Source: an uncultured Spirochaetia bacterium (GTDB lineage: Bacteria; Spirochaetota; Spirochaetia; Sphaerochaetales; Sphaerochaetaceae). Taken from it: 35,757 nucleotides of DNA. The position numbers and the translations under genes were made by a program. Shown here one piece after another: positions 32,317 through 35,757 of the stretch. Every line of letters begins with the position of its first letter. Positions within the stretch are counted from its first letter, which is position 1. The DNA is taken from positions 1 to 35,757 of the forward strand of contig CAJOOY010000005.1 in NCBI GenBank assembly GCA_905236385.1. The letters are read 5' to 3'. The notes under the pieces are model-generated. The model saw nothing but the letters and a program-made list of their open reading frames with translations. It made no database searches and was not told the DNA's origin.

Positions 32317-33015
32317 TCAGCTGAACCTATAATCGCCGTTTTCAAACATGGAACGGTATGAGTCCTGGCAGAATATTATGTGATCCATTAGGCGGATTCC
32401 TAATATTCTGCCAGCTTTTTCTATGGATTCCGTTACTTCTAAATCATTTAAACTAGGCTCCAGGCTCCCGCTTGGATGGTTGTGAGCCAGTATGATTGAG
32501 CTAGCTCTCAACGCCACAGCATCTGCAAAAACTTCTCTTGGATGGCACACCGTCCTGTTTATAAGCCCCACGGTAATGACCTTTACCGAGAGCAGCTCCA
32601 AAGCTCCATTGAGCATTATGCATAGAAGGTGCTCCTGCATCCTGTCTCCGTAGTGTCTCAGATGGTCAAAGATATCCGCAGGCCTTGAGAGATTCTTTCT
32701 TCTGCAGGAAAGGAACCTTCTCCCAAGCTCAAGGCTTGCGCAGAGCAGGGCCGAGTTTGCTTCCCCCAGTCCTTTGACCTGGGCCAGATCCTGAGGACTG
32801 AGGTTCGATATGTTCAGTGATGCTATGGTGTGCAGAAAATCTTCTGCTATATCCTGAACCGGTCTTCCTTTCTGTCCTTTTCCAATGAGGGAACACACCA
32901 GCTCAAGGTCACTGAGGGCAGAGACACCCTGATTTCTCATCTTCTCTCTTGGTCGTGATTCCTGTGGAATCTCCTTGATTGACTTGAACTCAATAGGTCT
33001 TGAAATGTACTGCAT
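32317..33015 (-). CDS. radC: RadC family JAMM-domain protein
   Basis: Start at ATG 33015, preceded by AGGAGG; the frame extends further upstream without such a site. 232 residues: an N-terminal helix-hairpin-helix region (LAQVKGLGEANSALL) and the MPN/JAMM zinc motif HNHPSGSLEPSLND, plus TGLI-like VITVGLINRTVCHPREVF. RadC proteins are common but their cellular role is unsettled; many ride on mobile elements, this one looks chromosomal. The 37-bp shared element lies 13 bases upstream. Confidence 0.93.
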   Translation of the reverse strand: MQYISRPIEFKSIKEIPQESRPREKMRNQGVSALSDLELVCSLIGKGQKGRPVQDIAEDFLHTIASLNISNLSPQDLAQVKGLGEANSALLCASLELGRRFLSCRRKNLSRPADIFDHLRHYGDRMQEHLLCIMLNGALELLSVKVITVGLINRTVCHPREVFADAVALRASSIILAHNHPSGSLEPSLNDLEVTESIEKAGRILGIRLMDHIIFCQDSYRSMFENGDYRFS

Positions 33016-33028
33016 ATGGCCTCCTGTA

Positions 33029-33065
33029 CACTTTATAAGACGCTTCAAAGTGCTCAAGCCTTGCA
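33029..33065 (-). promoter_or_regulatory. 37-bp shared upstream element, copy B
   Basis: Minus-strand copy of the element at 12223-12259, 32 of 37 positions identical without gaps. In this copy the CACTTT/AAAGTG inverted repeat is 6 bp. TATAAA at element positions 29-34 and GGCTTG 17 bases before it could serve as -10 and a poor -35. The radC ribosome binding site follows directly. Confidence 0.55.
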
Positions 33066-33071
33066 TTTTAA

Positions 33072-33111
33072 ACAGAAAGAAAAAGGCCTCCCGGTTTTTC
33101 CGAAAGGCCTT
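33072..33111 (-). terminator. Rho-independent terminator of the InlB-repeat gene
   Basis: Stem AAGGCCT (33083-33089) with AGGCCTT (33105-33111), extended by CGG/CCG around a five-base loop. On the minus strand it is followed by a T-rich tract (complement of 33072-33084). It separates the InlB-repeat unit from radC. Confidence 0.8.
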
Positions 33112-33127
33112 CTCTTAATCTGATTGA

Positions 33128-34922
33128 TTATGTTGAAGGAGATATCTTCATGTATTTATATCTGGTGTTTGTATCAGTTTTTTCTTTTGCATCAGCAGAA
33201 GATGTACCACCAACTAGCTTCATTCCTGAATCAATTATCAGAGTTCCGTGTGATGAACTACCGTTTCCTGCTCCGATTCCGGTACCGGCAACAGCAAAAT
33301 ACGTACTAGCCGAGCCTCCAGTTGCAGTTACTGTTCCGCCGTTGATAGTAACTGTTCCGCCAGCACCGTAAACACCTCCGCCGATTCCGGCAGCATTTAC
33401 TCCACCTGTTGCAGTTACAGTTCCATCATTGATGATGACAGTTCCGCCGATTATTCCATCATAAACACCGCCGATTCCGGCCATAAGACTAGAACCAGTA
33501 GCAATCAGAGAACCCTTACCATTGATTGTAAGTGAGTTAGTACCTGTAACTGTAATTCCACTAGAAGCTGTAAGGGTCTTGTCTTTCGGAAGAATGAGAG
33601 TAACGCTTCCTGTGACAGTGATACGATCCGAGATGGGCACATCGGCGGACATTGAATAGACATTTCCATTAGTCCAACTGGTCTTTGAAAGTGTTGTGGT
33701 AGCCAAATCAATTGCCCACTGGGCATACAGGTCAAGGTTCGCAGTCAGCGTGACCTTCTGCTCGTCGGAATACGCAGTACCGGTTCCGTCTTTAGCAGTG
33801 TTCCAACCAATGAATACATAATTATCGATGGAGAATGTGTTCTTGGTCAGAGCCGTCTCTGTATTGAACTGAATCAGCTGTGTTGTCGTGGATTCAGGAG
33901 TGACTCCGTCATTCTTGTGGAATGTAACGGTTGCTTCTTCAGACCACTGGGCATACAGTGTTGCCGTTGCTCCGTCCGTTGTGGTGAGGTTGCTTACGCT
34001 TGCTCCGTCTGCATAAGAAGTTCCCTGTCCGTCGTCGCTGGTGTTCCATCCTGTAAATGAGTGGCTTTCCCACGAGTATGCATTGGCAGTGAGGTTCTGT
34101 GCCTCAGCATATTTGAAACTCTGGTTTGCCATTGTTCCTGTAGCTTCGTCGCTGTTCTTGTTGAATTCAACGGAATAGGAGATGGGCTCGGCGTTGGCCG
34201 TGTAGGCAATGTTCTGTGTCCCCATTTCGAAGCTGTATGCCTTTGTCGTTGAAACATCGGCTCCACCTGTTGTCTGGGTCCATTTATATCCATCAGACAT
34301 TGTGGCATCGAGGCTGACGGTAGCTCCCGGTGCATATGAACCGGCGCCTGTTACTTCACTGATTCCTGTTCCATTAGTTAAAGAAACATTGGAGTTGCTA
34401 GTCCAGATTGCGTACAATACCAAATTGGACTCAAGAGTTACAGTTGCACCGTCTGCATACTCGCTTGATTGGGCATCAGGATCAGTGTTCCAGTGTGCAA
34501 AATAGAATCCACTTTTCTCGAATGTATTTGTATCCAAAGCTGTTGCCACACCTTTTCCGACTTTCTGAGTTTTGGTTTCCGGAGTTTCTGAACCATCGTT
34601 GGCATTGAAGGTAATTGTCAGTTCTTCAATCCACTGGGCATACAGGGTAGTATTGCCTTCAAACTTTACTTCAGCCTCATCTGAGTAAGCCGTTCCGCTT
34701 CCGTCCTTGGCAGTATTCCAGTTTGAGAAGACGTAGCCATCTCTTGTGAAGGTATTAGGATTCAACTCTCCTCCGGAAGTGCTCATTTTCTGTGGCTCCA
34801 TCTTTCCCTGTCCGCCGTTGGCATCAAAGGCCGAGCATATCCGCAAACACATCACCGTTACACGCAGCGAATATACCAAGGATGATAACTGTCAAAAGGA
34901 TGGAAATAATTGATTTCTTCAT
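33128..34922 (-). pseudogene. InlB-repeat (Listeria-Bacteroides repeat) lipoprotein, frameshifted after the signal peptide
   Basis: ATG 34922, five bases after AGAGGAG, encodes a lipoprotein signal peptide with lipobox FAAC (Cys21), but the frame stops at 34824-34826. The remaining 570 or so residues continue in another frame that has only a TTG to start with. That part holds four InlB-type units, each with a strand, GWNT or HWNT, an AYSDGA-type turn and LYAQW or LYAIW at the end, with a divergent insert between units 2 and 3. It ends in a Gly/Thr-rich region with repeated GTVTINGGTVTATGG, probably a beta-helix. It would be a surface adhesin-like protein. One indel between about 34830 and 34860 explains everything; a sequencing error is an alternative. 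Confidence 0.75.
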
Positions 34923-34933
34923 GTTGACTCCTC

Positions 34934-35470
34934 TCAGAACTCAAAACTTGCACCCATCAGGGGAAGGATTCTGTAGTTTACATAGTTGATTGCATCTTTC
35001 TGTGAAAAGCCGAATGTGCCTTCACATCCAATGTGGATGCTGTCAGTGATTGCAAGAGATGCATTGAGACCGGACTTGAGAGTAACAGTCTCAGATACCT
35101 TACCATTGTAGAACAGAGTGTCTGCTGCTACATCTGCGTTTACAGAACAGGCAAGTTTGTCACTGAGATTAAGCTTGTAACCAACACCTGCAAAGGCAAG
35201 AAGGTTTGTGAATGCAGGCTTTCCGTCTCTCATAAGGAATGTGTTCCAGCCAAGACCTGCTTCTGCAAAGAAACCTTTGGAGAGCTTTCTCTGATAAGTT
35301 GCTTCAAAACCGATTCCATATCTGGAATAGACAGCATCCTGTCCTTCGGCTGAAGAAGTTGAGATCTGGAATCCATAAGGGATTACAGAAGCCTTAATAG
35401 AATTGTCGGCTGCAAAGGCTGCACTAAGGCAGAGCAGGGCAACCAAAACCATAATTACTGATTTCTTCAA
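34934..35470 (-). CDS. Outer-membrane beta-barrel-like protein (178 aa)
   Basis: TTG start at 35470 gives a complete signal peptide (MKKSVIMVLVALLCLSAAFA, cleavage before ADN); the next Met at 35452 would lose the basic N-region. The mature protein has spaced strands (YGIGFEATYQRKLS, FFAEAGLGWNTF, LLAFAGVGYKLNL, SHIG-type IHIGCEGTFGFS) and ends in Phe (LMGASFEF), the usual barrel C-terminal signal for BAM insertion. Eleven bases separate it from the InlB-repeat gene, so the two form one unit. Its promoter uses a -35 that lies within an IS-like end. Confidence 0.7.
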   Translation of the reverse strand: MKKSVIMVLVALLCLSAAFAADNSIKASVIPYGFQISTSSAEGQDAVYSRYGIGFEATYQRKLSKGFFAEAGLGWNTFLMRDGKPAFTNLLAFAGVGYKLNLSDKLACSVNADVAADTLFYNGKVSETVTLKSGLNASLAITDSIHIGCEGTFGFSQKDAINYVNYRILPLMGASFEF

Positions 35471-35514
35471 GGTAGTGCTCTTTTAAGTAAATTCTTTACG
35501 AAATTTATTATGGA

Positions 35515-35543
35515 ATTATATTGAGGGCGATATTCTTGTGCAA
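35515..35543 (-). promoter_or_regulatory. Hybrid promoter of the 178-aa barrel gene
   Basis: On the minus strand TTGCAC (35538-35543), 17 bases, TATAAT (35515-35520). The -35 falls inside the IS-like terminus that begins at 35537, while the -10 lies in chromosomal DNA. The predicted leader is about 38 bases. Confidence 0.55.
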
Positions 35544-35562
35544 CGACACCAAAAGTTGGACA
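35537..35562 (+). mobile_element. Insertion-sequence-like terminus
   Basis: TGTGCAACGACACC followed by AAAAGTTGGACA has the TG...outer end and the CCAAAAGTTGGACA inner part that I associate with IS3-family (IS150 group) terminal inverted repeats. The outer TG lies to the left, so the element would extend to the right. No orfA follows at the expected place, so it is probably a truncated or solo end. Confidence 0.4.
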
Positions 35563-35577
35563 GATTATTAGTTTTTA

Positions 35578-35627
35578 GACATCATTACTACGCACTCGGA
35601 GTGCCACGAGGTAGTAGAAATGATGTC
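35578..35627. repeat. Long imperfect hairpin with nested small hairpin
   Basis: GACATCATT (35578-35586) pairs perfectly with AATGATGTC (35619-35627). Inside, CTAC pairs with GTAG, and GCACTC-G-GAGTGC (35592-35604) forms a nested hairpin. It lies between the IS-like end and the direct repeats. There is no T tract, so it is not a terminator. Confidence 0.6.
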
Positions 35628-35639
35628 ATAATACAACAA

Positions 35640-35699
35640 GTCCGTATGCGGGTAAAAGTCAAAGATTTCCGTCCGTATGTGGGTAAAAGTCAAACATTT
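35640..35699. repeat. Two 29-bp direct repeats, IS21-like end candidate
   Basis: Copies at 35640-35668 and 35671-35699 share 27 of 29 bases (cores GTCCGTATG and GGGTAAAAGTCAAA), spaced 31 bases start to start. Closely spaced multiple terminal repeats of this style are a known feature of IS21-family ends. The stretch 35471-35733 contains no gene that I can support. Confidence 0.5.
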
Positions 35700-35733
35700 T
35701 TATTTTTTGTGTAATAGGCACCTTGTGCAAAAA

Positions 35734-35757
35734 ATGTTAACCGTAAGAATGCGATGC
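35734..35757 (+). CDS. Possible start of a transposase-type gene, cut by the window edge
   Basis: ATG 35734 opens a frame reading MLTVRMRC to the last base. Position just inside the repeated ends would suit an IstA-type transposase, but eight codons cannot show this, and no good ribosome binding site is seen. Confidence 0.15.

Noticed and set aside
33280-33480. Repeated CCGCCGATTCCGGC and GTTCCGCC-type DNA as a possible short-repeat array
   Set aside because: The repeats follow the codons of a Gly/Thr-rich repeated protein region and have no constant spacer structure.
34827-34879. TTG at 34879 as the true start of the InlB-repeat protein
   Set aside because: No ribosome binding site or signal peptide in that frame, whereas the other frame at 34922 has both; a frameshift explains the data better.

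Overview
The window looks like a spirochaete chromosome (Treponema/Sphaerochaeta-type, probably host-associated). The main evidence is a class I lysyl-tRNA synthetase, many spirochaete-style lipoproteins with loose lipoboxes, numerous small signal-peptide beta-barrel-like envelope proteins of no recognised family, and a gut-surface-type protein with InlB-like repeats. The assignment is inferred from gene content only. No rRNA operon, CRISPR array or replication origin is visible.

Layout. 1-2429 (minus): a truncated GltS-type sodium/glutamate symporter behind an acyltransferase with a C-terminal zinc ribbon. 2493-4500: a small accessory island with an HTH remnant, an orphan gene, a DUF3990-HTH toxin-antitoxin-like pair and a gene tail, closed by a tRNA(CAU) gene. 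4681-6317 (minus): the conserved UPF0237 (ACT)/UPF0210 pair. 6416-9808: an envelope protein, a ClpP paralogue and class I LysRS. 9820-12180: era and a small membrane protein on minus, flanking a secreted endonuclease/exonuclease/phosphatase-family lipoprotein on plus. 12276-21871: a run of tightly packed plus-strand genes, with three envelope proteins, then PepT, a barrel-like protein, an LPP20-like lipoprotein and an M16C metalloprotease. 21907-29531: a housekeeping run (cdaA, cdaR-like, acpS, truA, family 4 UDG, priA, def, fmt, YhcC-type radical SAM), many of them overlapping. 29528-32316: FKBP-type isomerase, nucleotidyltransferase, a barrel-like protein and a DUF308 membrane protein. 32317-35470 (minus): radC, then a two-gene envelope unit whose lipoprotein gene is frameshifted. 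The right edge carries insertion-sequence-like ends.

The most unusual signals are regulatory. First, at least three and probably four genes have a sigma70-type -10 hexamer only 6-7 bases before the start codon, which predicts leaderless mRNAs (era, 162-aa membrane protein, 403-aa envelope protein, acyltransferase). Second, a 37-bp element occurs ahead of the 652-aa lipoprotein gene and radC (32 of 37 bases identical), with a 21-bp partial copy (19 of 21) directly before the EEP lipoprotein gene. Third, the DUF3990 promoter carries two tandem 13-bp operator-like repeats around its -10. Fourth, an IS-like terminus at 35537 appears to donate the -35 hexamer for the 178-aa envelope gene.

All functional calls come from reading motifs by eye. 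No alignment, structure prediction or database search was run.
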